A DNA stretch of 64,000 bases from Lycium barbarum (lineage: Eukaryota > Streptophyta > Magnoliopsida > Solanales > Solanaceae): positions 52,722,457-52,786,456 of the forward strand of contig NC_083343.1 of NCBI RefSeq assembly GCF_019175385.1, in the 5' to 3' direction. The translations under genes and the position numbers were made by a program. Below, piece after piece: positions 23,275 to 34,186 of the stretch (the stretch's first letter is position 1; every line of letters starts with the position of its first letter). The notes under the pieces are model-generated. The model saw only the letters and a program-made list of their open reading frames with translations, did not search any database and was not told the DNA's origin.

Positions 23275-25609
23275 TTCTATCCACATTCCATTCATTCCAA
23301 TTAGTAATTAGCTACTGCTTATAGTCGTTTCAAATTCTCTATTTGGTAGCACTTATATTCTAATGATAAGTGTCCCAAGCTTTCTTATAACACTATCTTT
23401 ATCCCAACGGATATCACCTGTTTCCTCTAATAACCTCACAATACATCAGTTGTTTCGCAAATCTACAATCCTTGTCCTTTAAGGATTTCACTATTTTCCG
23501 AGGTGAAGTCACATACACGCAGTGCTCCTTTATGCCTCATGCTCTTTCATTCTTGTTGTATACGCAACGCTAACTTCTAAATTACTCAAAATCATATCAA
23601 AGTCGTCTTAATAGTGGTCTTGTCTTATCACCTTCTCGTCGTACTACACCTTAAGTTCGTAGCTATATATTTCCTTTTATCCTATACTCATACTCAATTA
23701 ATTATGCTTGTTTCGAGTGCTTCCTTTAGTGTTCCTTTCATTTCTCCAGTCTATGTCCATCTTTTATTTTGTGCATGAGAAATCTCATGCTACTCCTGTA
23801 TCCTTTGGAAAACACTACCTCTACATAACCCCTTTTTCATTTTCAAAACACATCCTGTTCATTCCTATTTGTTCTTACCATACCAGTCATTTCTGGCATT
23901 CATTCTGTCTCGTTGCTCATCTTCCTTTAGGTTGGTCTTTCACAATTCTGTCTCTTATATTACTCGTTTTCCTAGCTATACATGTCATAACGCATCGCTA
24001 CACTGTAATCCCACTTGCTTTCTTCTTATCTCCTTCTCTCTATTAACTCTTTCTCTTTCCATGCTCGCCTTCACTTTCGTTACCACTTGATCTCTATTCT
24101 GAACTTTCCCTATAGGAGTTTGTAAGTTCCTTTTTTTTTTAATTTGTTCTATATTTGCTTTTTCGTTTCACGCTGATCACCTCATATCCTTTAGTTACTT
24201 CCTCGCTAGGCTTTACTCATTTCTATAACAATCCTTATGGTATTCACATTACATCCTGTTCGTAATCCATCCTATAACGTAACACTTCTTAACCTTATTC
24301 ACGATTCTTACTATGTTTTAATTACACTCTGTGGAGTAGGCGTATTTAACCCTTCACCCTTTCTGATCAATCTTATCCTTATTATCTCACAAGCTGTCTT
24401 ATCAATATCCCCATAATTGCCACCTTTTTCTAAATCATTCCTTAGTGTCACAAGCCCTTCCCAATCACCTTAGCATTTCACCAACAACATACGAAATACA
24501 TGATCCTAGACAGCTCACAAGTTTATGTTTTTCCTTTCACAAATTCCATCTCCAATTAGTTGATTAAGAACTAGTAGAATGTCATCATGATGCATTCTCC
24601 AACCACCATAAGAAGAAGAATTAGAATCCGACCGGCACCACGGGACTCCTAATGCTTGATTCACATAGTTTACTTCCAGATTTGTTCTTGGGTCATGAAC
24701 GAACTATTTAGTTCATAAACTACCTGTTGTATGCTTTGTACTCTTCCAATAAAAGTGAAACTTAATTGCTGGACGTTTTTTCTCTTCAACATGAGCATTT
24801 TTCTAAGGTAAAATGTGGCTGGAAAATATTCTGGTCCGTTCAAATGAATTCCAAACTTTTGCTGCTCATATTTGCTTCTTCGAAATCAAATTTCCCAAAT
24901 AAGAATGATGCCTCTTACGGATGACATAGAGGGTATCTCTTAAAGCCTTACCTCAACATAATAAATTTTCCCTATCGGTACCGACTTTCAAGACATATTA
25001 TGAACTTATATCTCATTCTCTTCTTTTTCTATTTCTAGGAAAATTTTGGCAGAGTTTCCTCTGTATTTCTTACTTGTCCCAAAACCTGCACGCAGGAAAT
25101 ACCAACAATGCCTCACAGGGCCAACATATATACGCATATATCATATCGTATCATAGCCACACAGGGCTCCCAATTTCCAATAAAAAGTATAAAGGTGTCG
25201 GAACTTACCTCACATATCACACCTCGAGACGTACCTAATCCTTTAACGATCTATCCTGTTATACCTTCCGATCTACCTCCCTTTTCATTCTTCAACTTTA
25301 CATGTTAATCATACCTAACTATTCTTACCTTATCCGACATGCCTCTTTCGCACCATTACTTACCTGTGTACTTTGTAACTTCCAATATCATCAGTCGCTT
25401 CCTTCTGTCGATGTCGTTCTTCAGCTGAAATCAAAGGTTAGTATAAGGAATTTCATTTCCTATGGCTGGGCTCTATCGCACGATCTTAGATATGAAAGAA
25501 AGGTAACATCCTAAATGTCCTGTAGCTTCCTGTTTATAGATGTGGTGCACAACACACCGATAAACAAGACTCTACTAGACACGGTCTGTAAACACTCCGA
25601 GGATGAACC
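23275..25609 (-). other. Non-coding internal region leading to the family B LTR
   Basis: This 2.3-kb T/C-rich (plus strand) sequence has no Gag or Pol similarity in any frame. It ends at a PBS and the B LTR, so it is the 5' side of a LARD-type internal region. Its left boundary with the C LTR has no PPT, so it is truncated. At about 25035-25155 it holds a module also seen in T LTRs and in F internal DNA. I found no 5S-like sequence in it. The 112-codon ORF at 23708-24046 has no recognisable domain. Confidence 0.6.
25529..25568 (-). promoter_or_regulatory. PBS-proximal kissing-loop-like hairpin (B element)
   Basis: RNA sense: CTTGTTTAT/ATAAACAGG outer stem, TGTG/CACA inner stem, loop TTGTGCAC (GTGCAC palindrome). 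It lies about 40 nt from the PBS. Confidence 0.75.
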
Positions 25610-25621
25610 GCTCTGATACCA
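25610..25621 (-). promoter_or_regulatory. Primer-binding site of the B element
   Basis: TGGTATCAGAGC on the minus strand, 4 nt from the LTR end at 25626. Confidence 0.9.
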
Positions 25622-25625
25622 CTTT

Positions 25626-28103
25626 TGTCACCACCCAACCCCGTAGGCCGTGACTAGTGCCCGAGCTGGGCACTCGTATACATATCTGTTAGACATAATC
25701 AAACTGAAACTAAACATAATCTGGAAGATTGCGAAAACATAACGTTATCTCAGGACATCACATACATATATCAAGGCAACCTGTCTCCTGAGGAGTCACA
25801 ACCATAAAAAGATAACATAGTACACAAGCCGACAAGGCTGTCATAACGTATGGGAACGTCCCAACTATACATACGCAAGCCGACAAGGCTGCCACTACGA
25901 ATGAGAATGTCCCAAAATGCAAGTCATGCTAACACAGCCGAACAACATCTATATACAGCCCACACATATGTCCACAGACCTCTAAGAGTATCGATAGCGA
26001 AATATGACGGGACAGGGCCCCGCCGTACCCCTGGATAAACAAATACATATACATATGAAACGCACCCCCCCCCCCCCCCCGAAGAAAGGGGGTCAGTACA
26101 GAATATGTACTGAGTATATAAAGCATGAAATACAGTAAAAAGGATCATAACTGAAATAGGGGGTACAGAAAACAAGTACAATGTCCAGAATACCAAAACA
26201 CTTGCCCTATTGAAACATAAATCATGCATGTCAATATCATATATCATACCCAGCCCATTATGGGACTCGGTGAACATGGTCGCCACCCCGTCTTTGGCGC
26301 CATAACACAGCATAACTCCATAAACACATCATAATGCCATAACACAGCATAACTCCATAAACACATCATAACGCCATAACACAGCATAACTCCATAAACA
26401 CATCATAACGCCATAACACAGCATAACTCCATAAACACATCATAATGCCATAACATAGCATAACTCCATCACATATATATATATATATATATCATATTCC
26501 GGCCCTCTAGTGAGGGACTCGGCGAACAATGCAGTGAGACTGTGCACGATAACATACTCGGCTCGGGACTTGGTGAAGGACATATTGAGGCATGCACGAG
26601 CAGAGTAGTGAGCAACCATATGCAATTTAAAATAGTATCAAGACTCTAACAGAATAAGAAGAAGGGATTAACACCTGAGTATCAATAGCGACAATCATAT
26701 CAAATATCCCCCGAATGTCATCATGATTAATATCAAAAGAGCCTTAGGAGTCATAGACATATGTCAATATAGTATAAAACAGCTTATAGAAGTCAAAGAC
26801 ATGAGTTATCGTAGAGTTTCTAAGAATAAGAGCTTATATATATCGACTACTATCCAACGATAGAAAACTTGAGAGGGAAGCTCAATCATTTTAAGAGTTC
26901 TAACATCAAGAAGTGAATAACAATCATGAATCACACTCGAAACTTATGAATAGAATTACCCCAAAGCTCATATCATTCGTCACTTAAATCAATGACATGC
27001 CAAAAGAAAGAAGGGACAGCTTTACATACCTGCTGAAGGTTATTCGTAATCTCGTTCCCTTCGTCGCCCCTTTAGCCTATTTAATATACAATTAACGCTA
27101 TCATTAGTAACTATACTTCCTAGCTCATAAATCTGTGACCAATCGCCTATAGAACTTATTCTTTAACTTATACTTTCTCGATTAGGGTTTTTCATTAGTT
27201 AAGGACTTAACGGAAATCGGGCAGCATTTCCCCTATATATTCACCTAGCCCGAATTTCCAATTATCCTCCTGTTATCACAGAAATACCAACAATGACAAC
27301 AATAGCAATATTCGTATAGAATCCTTACAATTCAGTCCATAAAAAACCCTAACAATCCAATAACCCTTTTTAATCCTTTTCAACCCACACTTTCGTATAA
27401 CAACGATTTCATGCAATTTTTTACTTCCAATTTCATCCAATACAATTTTAATCCTTCCATTAAAACACCATTAATACAATTATACTACAAAACAAGAATA
27501 TCTTACCTTAATTTTCTCGGAGGAATTTTCTACACTTAATTGCTCCAATTTTACAATTTCTTCTACCCCAACTTAAAATCCAATGTTGCTATCACCTCCT
27601 TGAACTTGTAATGCACTTGGAACTTGATCAAAATATTCAAGAATGCAATTTTTCCTTCAACACCATGGCTGGCCGAGAGTAGCCATGGAGATTTTGTGAT
27701 TTTCTTAACTTAATTTTTCTTGAAAATGAATTCAAAGTGTAAATTTGCTCACTATTATTCATATATATATGGTAGTTTATAGGAGGACACGTGCCGCCTC
27801 CCTTGTGACTCACTAATCCACTTCTTGATTTTTTTTTTAATTTAATTCGGGCGGGGCCCACTTCTATTAATTAAATTAATTAATTTTAATAAATCATTAA
27901 TCCTTACTTAATAATCTAATCACAATTAATTAGTTCCTAATCTCCAATAATATTTCTACACTAAATAAAATTTATAAACAATTTGTGTACTAATTAAAAT
28001 TGAAAATTAAAAGTTCCTATTTCATGTTCGAAAATAATCCCGTCTTTAACTTGAGTCGATTTGCTTGCGAATAATTCGACGTATAAAAATACGGGGTATA
28101 ACA
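25626..28103 (-). mobile_element. LTR, family B (5' LTR, minus strand)
   Basis: A 2478-bp LTR from TGTCACCACCC to GGGGTATAACA. It is the same family as 1-1884 in opposite orientation. It includes a C-tract within the three-hairpin block (26052-26112), a 37-bp tandem repeat (26300-26478), an AT microsatellite, the donor-like motif near 27024-27029 and the TATA/core promoter (27211-27241). I found no partner 3' LTR for it. Confidence 0.85.
26300..26478. repeat. 37-bp tandem repeat in B LTR, then (AT)n
   Basis: Four near-identical 37-bp units (CCATAACACAGCATAACTCC plus 17 bp) start at 26300, 26337, 26374 and 26411, with a partial fifth at 26448. An AT dinucleotide run follows at about 26473-26494. 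Confidence 0.92.
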
Positions 28104-28817
28104 CTTCAATCCTCATGTATACAAGTTAGCTAGTATTCCATTCTCATTCTGTCTTCCTTCCTTTGGTTTAACTAGCCACGCCACAGTTACTCGCCGTCCT
28201 GCGAGCGTCCTTCTTCTTCGTTCCTCATTTCTTTATTAACGGATAACTCCCTTGCTCGAATACAGCACTTTCTTCTTTCTCTTGTTGACTCCTCCGATGC
28301 TATCTTGGCTATCCCTACTTGTACTTGTTGAGCTTAGATACGTGCTAGATTATCCCCTCGTAATTCATCAGCCACGCTTTCCGATTCATCATAGATTTTC
28401 TTATACTAATGTCCCATTGCTTGTTCAACGTTACTCTGCTACTGACAAATCCTTACTCTTAACAGTTACGTTTCTTCAACCATCCGTCTTAATTCCTTTC
28501 CATTATAGGTTATAACCATATCCTCAATACGATTTTTTAAATACGTACATTTCTAATGTTCCATCACCATCTCTATTATTCCTCGTAGCAGGATTATATA
28601 TTGCGATGAACCAATAATCATAGTTCGAACTGATCTATAGCTCACAATATCTTTGAGTTCTTTCAAACTCTCCCTTTAATTGCTTTGCCTCAAATCTTGC
28701 AATATAACTTATAATTATAAGGTTAGGGCAATTCTCACTTTACCACAGCTTCTTTCCAACATCAGTATCGTATACTTACCCTTGACTTCCTTATTCCAGT
28801 GATCACTTAGTTAGCTA
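28104..28817. other. Non-coding retroelement-like segment
   Basis: 714 bp with no credible coding sequence, between the end of the B LTR and the start of a truncated B-like LTR. Composition resembles the LARD internal regions. No PBS precedes 28818, so it is probably the host DNA of that LTR. Confidence 0.5.
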
Positions 28818-29066
28818 TCTGTCACGACCCAAACCCGTGGGCCATGACCAGTGCCCGAGCTGGACACTCATATACAAACCTATTAAATATAGACAAACTG
28901 AAACTAGGGACAATATGGAAACTTATTAAAACAAACGAAGGATTCACAACGCCACATATCGTAAACCTGTCTCCCCTGGAGTCATGGCTAACCAGAGCAT
29001 AACAATAACATAATACGAAAGCCGACAAGGCTGCCACTATACACAGGGATATCCAAAGCAAACCAT
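28818..29066 (-). mobile_element. Truncated B-like LTR fragment
   Basis: Starts TGTCACGACCCAAACCC and follows the first about 250 bp of the B LTR, then stops abruptly near 29066 where plus-strand LARD internal DNA begins. It is a 3' LTR remnant (no PBS at its left). Confidence 0.7.
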
Positions 29067-29573
29067 ATAATGAAAGTATCAACGATGGGTAGTTTGGAAA
29101 TTTTTGAAGGGAAGAAAGAACGCAGTGCCTATGAATGAAATAAAAGAGTTCATCGGATATTAAAAAGTAGTTCATGGACCATTGATTATATGGAGCATGA
29201 GAGTATACGCTATGGAATTATATGAACCATCGACGTGAAGCAATGCTCAATCATATTCGTAAGGAATCCACACCGGAGAGCCAACAAGGAATAACGATGG
29301 ACGAAACAAGCGCCAATATAAAGAAATCAAAGACAAGAATACTTGTGTCAATAAATGACCTGGGAAGGACAAGGATAATAAGTTGGCACAAAGGATTAGA
29401 AAAACCCATGACACGGAATGAGGATTCATGTAAAGACCGAGGGGTTCGATTATAAAGAAAATAGGGTGAAAGATAAGAAACAAGCATGAAGAAAAGGACA
29501 ACTATCGAAAGGACCCTCCCGAAGTATTATAACACCCCATAAGGCTAGTTGAACATTCGAGGACGAATGTTCT
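29067..29573 (+). other. 3' internal end of element H (LARD, family A-like)
   Basis: A non-coding stretch that aligns with the reverse complement of the PPT-proximal internal part of element A (shared CCATGACA..GGAATGAGGA and ACCCTCCCGAAGTA-type blocks). It ends in a perfect hairpin GAACATTCG/CGAATGTTC (29551-29572) before the PPT. Its 5' portion is missing. Confidence 0.7.
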
Positions 29574-29587
29574 AAAGGGGGGGAGGA
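29574..29587 (+). promoter_or_regulatory. Polypurine tract of element H
   Basis: AAAGGGGGGGAGGA directly abuts the LTR start TGTTATATCCCG at 29588. Confidence 0.88.
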
Positions 29588-31601
29588 TGTTATATCCCGT
29601 ATTTTGTACATTGGGATATTCCGAGCTAACTACGATAAGGCTATTCTCCGATTTTGTCTTAATGAACAAGTTGCTTGTAAGTATTATTAGTATGGAATAT
29701 TAAGGAAGGCTAGGGGTAAAAAGGGAAATTCGCAAGAGGGCTCATGGAAATATCGAGGAAGGCTAAGGGCAAATTTTGAATTAGGAAAAATAATTTTTCA
29801 TGAATTACAAAACAAAACAAACAAAAAAAGAAAGAAGTTGGGCTTAACGAAATGGGCCAAGTGGCCGGCCATGTTGGGTTGGGCTTTGGCCCACATAGAT
29901 AAATTATACATGTGCATAAAAAGATGACTAATTAAGCATATTTCTCATCTTCATCTTTTGGAAACTTGGAGAAGCTTGGAGCGAAAGAAAAGGAAAGAGC
30001 CATATTCGGCCATGGCTAGGGGAAAATGATGCCATAAGATTGATCAAGAAAAATTATTTTCTTCTAGTATTCCAACCAAATGGAACGTCCTCTTTAACAT
30101 GGAGTGGTTGTTGAAGCAAGCAAACCACTCTTTGTGCAAATTCCAACCCCTAGCCGAGTAAAGAGGTGTGTGGAGAAAGGTATGTGTTCAATCCTCTTTT
30201 ACTTGTGTTAGGAATGATTTATGCATGTTGTAGTATTGAGAAATAAATGAAATTCATGAAATAGGTATGTGTATGCTATGGCCGAATAAGAGTGAAAATG
30301 GTAGGATGTGATGAATTGAATTTTATTTAGTAGTTTGATTGTTGTTGTTGTGGATTTCATGAAGAGAATGAGGTTTGATGACTTGAAATGAATTTGTAGT
30401 TGTTGTGGGATTATTGAATGAGTTAATGTAACACTAGTATGGTTTCTTACATTTGTACGAATGATATTGCTAAAGTATAGATTGTTGGTGTAGTTTATGA
30501 ATTTGGAAGAAAGGAAATGTGTTGTTAGTGTTCTTGTGGAATTTGGAAGGTTTCGAGTGAAGTAGTATGTTGATTCGGTTGTTGTGAATGTTATGTGAAT
30601 TGTTTGAAGTATTCTTGAATCATGTTAGAATGATTTCGGATAAATACTTAAATGTTGGATCATTGGCATTAGCTTGAATATACGTGAATGAGTTGAATAA
30701 AAATGAAATGCCGTCAAATTGTGTAGAAAGAATTGCTAGTGTTAGAATGCATTGGAAATAATTATTGAAGTTGGAGATATGATTGTTGGTATTGTTGTTG
30801 ATAATTTTGCCGAGTTGAATTCTCGGATTGTTGTTGATAAAATTGGTCGAGTTAGATTCTCGAGGATGGTGTATTTACATGGGAAATGCTGCCGAAATTT
30901 CGACAGATTATAAATGAATTCATTTGAAAAGCTAAGGCAAGCGTGTGACAATGAATCTAATGATTATGTAAATCTTCTTGAATGTAGACTAGCAAGTTTG
31001 GACAAATAAGCGTAGCTAATTGGACGTGGAACAGGTATGTAAGGCTTACCCTTTCTTTCTTTTGGCATGATCCTTGTGAAACGAACATACGATATGTATA
31101 TGATTCCAAAGGAACTCCCATTCTTGGAGCCACTAGGATGGCTAACGTTCTTCATTTCCATAAGCTGTTCCATATGGTTTTGATGCGTGTTTATGATGTC
31201 CGAAGTTCAGTTTGATATTTTTCCGAATGGCATTCGAAAGATAATTGATATGACTAAAGTTTTGATCTTCAAATGCTAGCACGTTCGATTATTCCAATGA
31301 GTCTTTGATATATTTTGATAAGTACATATGGCTCCAAAAATGGATTCTGTAACGTTCGTAGAAAGTTCTGTACTTAAAACGCCCATAACTTCCTTGTACT
31401 AAGTCGGATTGATCCCAAACTTGTTTCTGAGCCTTCAGGTGTCGGTAAGTATACTTGTCTATTGAGTCTTGATTTATGTGCATATGGTTTCGCACTACTC
31501 TGCTCGTGCATACTATTGTTATATTGTTCGCCGAGTCCCAGGCCGGTTATGTCATTGTGCACACTATGTTATACTCGGCATTAAAATGTTATGTTATATA
31601 C

Positions 31602-31908
31602 GGATCGGGTTGCACGTTCCGTAGCAATATAATATATGTATATGGATCGGGCTGCACGTTCCGCAACAATATAATATATGTATATGGATCGGGCTGCACG
31701 TTCCGCAGCAGTATAATATATATATGGATCGGGCTGCACGTTCCGCAGCAATATATATACGGATCGGGCTGCACGTTCCGCAGCAATATATTTATGGACC
31801 GGGCCGAACGTTCCTCGGCACTAATATATTATATTTATGGATCTGGTCGTACGTTCCTCGGCACTATTATATCGATATATGGATCGGGTTGTACGTCCCA
31901 CAACACTA
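31602..31908 (+). repeat. Eight-unit 35-43 bp tandem repeat in H LTR
   Basis: Units begin GGATCGGGCTGCACGTTCCG (or variants) at 31602, 31644, 31686, 31726, 31761, 31796, 31839 and 31881, separated by AT-rich linkers of variable length. ORFs repeating 'GSGCTFRSN'-like peptides here are products of the repeat. Confidence 0.93.
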
Positions 31909-32020
31909 TTAGTTATTCTCATATATGATATATGATGTCAGCATACATGATGACTCCATCCACCGCGTCCCTCACTAGAGGGCCTGGATCTGTTATATGT
32001 ATATGTATATGATGACATAT

Positions 32021-32856
32021 TGTCACAACCCAACCCCGTAGGCCGTGACTAGTGCCAGATCTGGGCACCCAAACCCATCTATCAAATGCATTCAAGTATA
32101 TAGCAGAAGCCGTCAAGGCTATATTCTAAATTTAGATAATTTCCAGAAAAATTTCGGCAGAGTTACCTTTGTTTTACAGACTATCCAAAATAACCCTGCG
32201 CACAGAAAATACCAACAAAGGCCACACCGGCCAACAAAGCAACATGTAAACATATGCGGACCGGCCGCGGCGGCGAATGGGATCGCCCAAACACATCATA
32301 TACACACATCCGTACAGAAAGACCCAACCCACAAACATGTCCACAGACCTCTAAACAGACCGACAGAATCATATGACGGGACAGGGCCCCGCCGTACCCA
32401 AATAGTCAGATATACAGAAATATATACATAACAAAAGGTGTATGTACCAAAAGTGGACTCCGGATCAAAAGGGAGTACTCCGAAATAGTAGAAAGTGGAG
32501 CCTACAGTGATGGATCACCTGTGTCTGTACCTGCAGGCATGAAACGCAGCCCCCGAAGAAAGGGGGTCAGTACGAAAGATGTACTGAGTATGTAAAGCAT
32601 AGAGTACAGAAATATGAGCCACAACTGAAAACAAACAGGATACAAAGGGGAAATCCTGAACAGTATATCAAAATCTGTATCAAAACCATATATACGTAAT
32701 GCAAACAAAATCATGCAAAGCTCAGGAACGTGGTCACCACTCCGACGCTGGTGCCACACACAGCATAACACCGGAAGGTTCAAATCTCCGTACATCCCCG
32801 AGCACACATATCAGCATAGCATATCACCAGCCATATCACAGCATAACTCCAAACGG
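32021..32856 (-). mobile_element. Array T, left LTR fragment
   Basis: Matches the first about 810 bp of the complete T LTRs (TGTCAC end, three-hairpin block at 32531-32587), then breaks at AAACGG near 32856. About 14 bp of filler-like sequence precedes gag-homologous DNA at 32871. Confidence 0.88.
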
Positions 32857-32870
32857 GACCTCTGTCTGTA

Positions 32871-33980
32871 CCTGGGTGGTCTGGGCTGGCTGGGACCTCT
32901 GGCTACCTGTGAACCTGACGCTCTGGAACTCTGACCGGCCCCAGACGGTCCTGCACTGTCAAATCTCCTACCGGCTGGCTGTGTACCCCGGCCTGACGGA
33001 GGAGGATGTCTGCCTGACTGCTGCTGCTGAGGCTGTCCGCCTCGAGAATCTCCAGAATAACCTGCGGATTTGGCCCTCTTGGGCAGCCTCCTGTCCCGAT
33101 CGCTGCTGGAATAATCAGCTCTTTGTCGATCTTCCATGCCCAGGGCATAAGCCTGTAGTCGGGCAATATCCATGTCTGTCTGCAATGCCACCGCCATACA
33201 GCCATCAATCAAATAGCGGTCTAACCCCATCACGTATCTGTGCATCCGATCGGCCATATCTGCTACTATGGTAGGTGCATACCGGGCCAAAGAATCAAAC
33301 TCCATATTATACTCACGGACGCTCCGACCCCTCTGCTGCAAATGCAAAAATCGGTCAACCCGCGCCCGCCGTAACTCTGGGGGCAAAAAGTGGTGAGTGA
33401 AAGCAGTCACGAACTCGTCCCAAGTAACTGGGGTAGCACCCTCACCCCTGGATAGCTCCCAGGACTCATACCAGTGAGCAGCAACATCTCGTAGTCTATG
33501 CGAAGCCAACTCAACAGACTCACTCTCTGAAGCTCTCACCAAATCTAGTGAGCGCCGCATCCCTCGAATAAAGTCATGGGGGTCCTCGTCGGGCTTAGAC
33601 CCGAAAAACTCTAGAGGGCCACATAATAGGAACTCTCGAACCCTCAGGCTGTCACGCCTGTCATCATCGTCATCATCTCTCCGCCCGCGTCTGCGAGCCT
33701 GCCCCGCTACCAGTGTAGTCAATAACTGCACAACCTCTCTCAGTGTCCTGTCCTCCGCCCCTGGCTGAGGAGCTGGAGGCTCGGGTGCGGGTACTCGGGC
33801 CCCTGGAGCTGCAGATGGACCTGCTCCAGGCTCCGCCGGTGGTGGTGTAGCGGATCCCTCTGAATGGGGCACAACCTCGGGCAAATTATAAACACGAGCC
33901 CGGGTAACTCGCTGTGCCTGACTGGTCCCTACTATCTCTGCCTTGCCCTTCTGGGCCGCCGTTGCCTTCTTCGGAGGCAT
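32871..33980 (-). pseudogene. gag: Truncated gag of the left T unit
   Basis: A 3'-truncated copy of the T gag. It starts MPPKK at 33980 with the CAG acceptor-like site at 33983-33985. The Gag core (HFLPPELRRARVDRFL, EYNMEFDSLARYAP) is open. It stops being Gag just before the first zinc knuckle, where the deletion junction fuses it to LTR sequence, and the reading frame then runs into unrelated residues until about 32811. Without knuckles it would not be a normal nucleocapsid. It is about 97% like the right copy by eye. Confidence 0.88.
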
Positions 33981-34087
33981 CACTGCAAACATAATAACGA
34001 ATCAGATCAGAATCATCCTAATAGCATAGCTCTGTCGCACGATCTAAGATTCCAAAGAAAGGTAACACCCTAAATGCCCTGTAGCCT

Positions 34088-34127
34088 CATGTTTATAGAT
34101 GCGGTGCACAACACACCAATAAACAAG
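34088..34127 (-). promoter_or_regulatory. PBS-proximal hairpin, left T unit
   Basis: RNA sense: outer stem CTTGTTTAT/ATAAACATG (one mismatch), inner TGTG/CGCA (one U-G), loop TTGTGCAC. It is slightly decayed compared with 42162-42201. Confidence 0.7.
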
Positions 34128-34170
34128 ACTCTACGAGACACGGCCTGTAGACATTCCGAGGACAAACCTG

Positions 34171-34182
34171 GCTCTGATACCA
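34171..34182 (-). promoter_or_regulatory. Primer-binding site, left T unit
   Basis: TGGTATCAGAGC on the minus strand next to the LTR end at 34187. Its presence shows that the middle LTR served a second internal region. Confidence 0.9.
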
Positions 34183-34186
34183 CTTT

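Noticed and set aside
31602..31908. CRISPR-like array
   Set aside because: Spacing is uneven, linkers are simple AT repeats and not unique spacers, and the context is a plant LTR.
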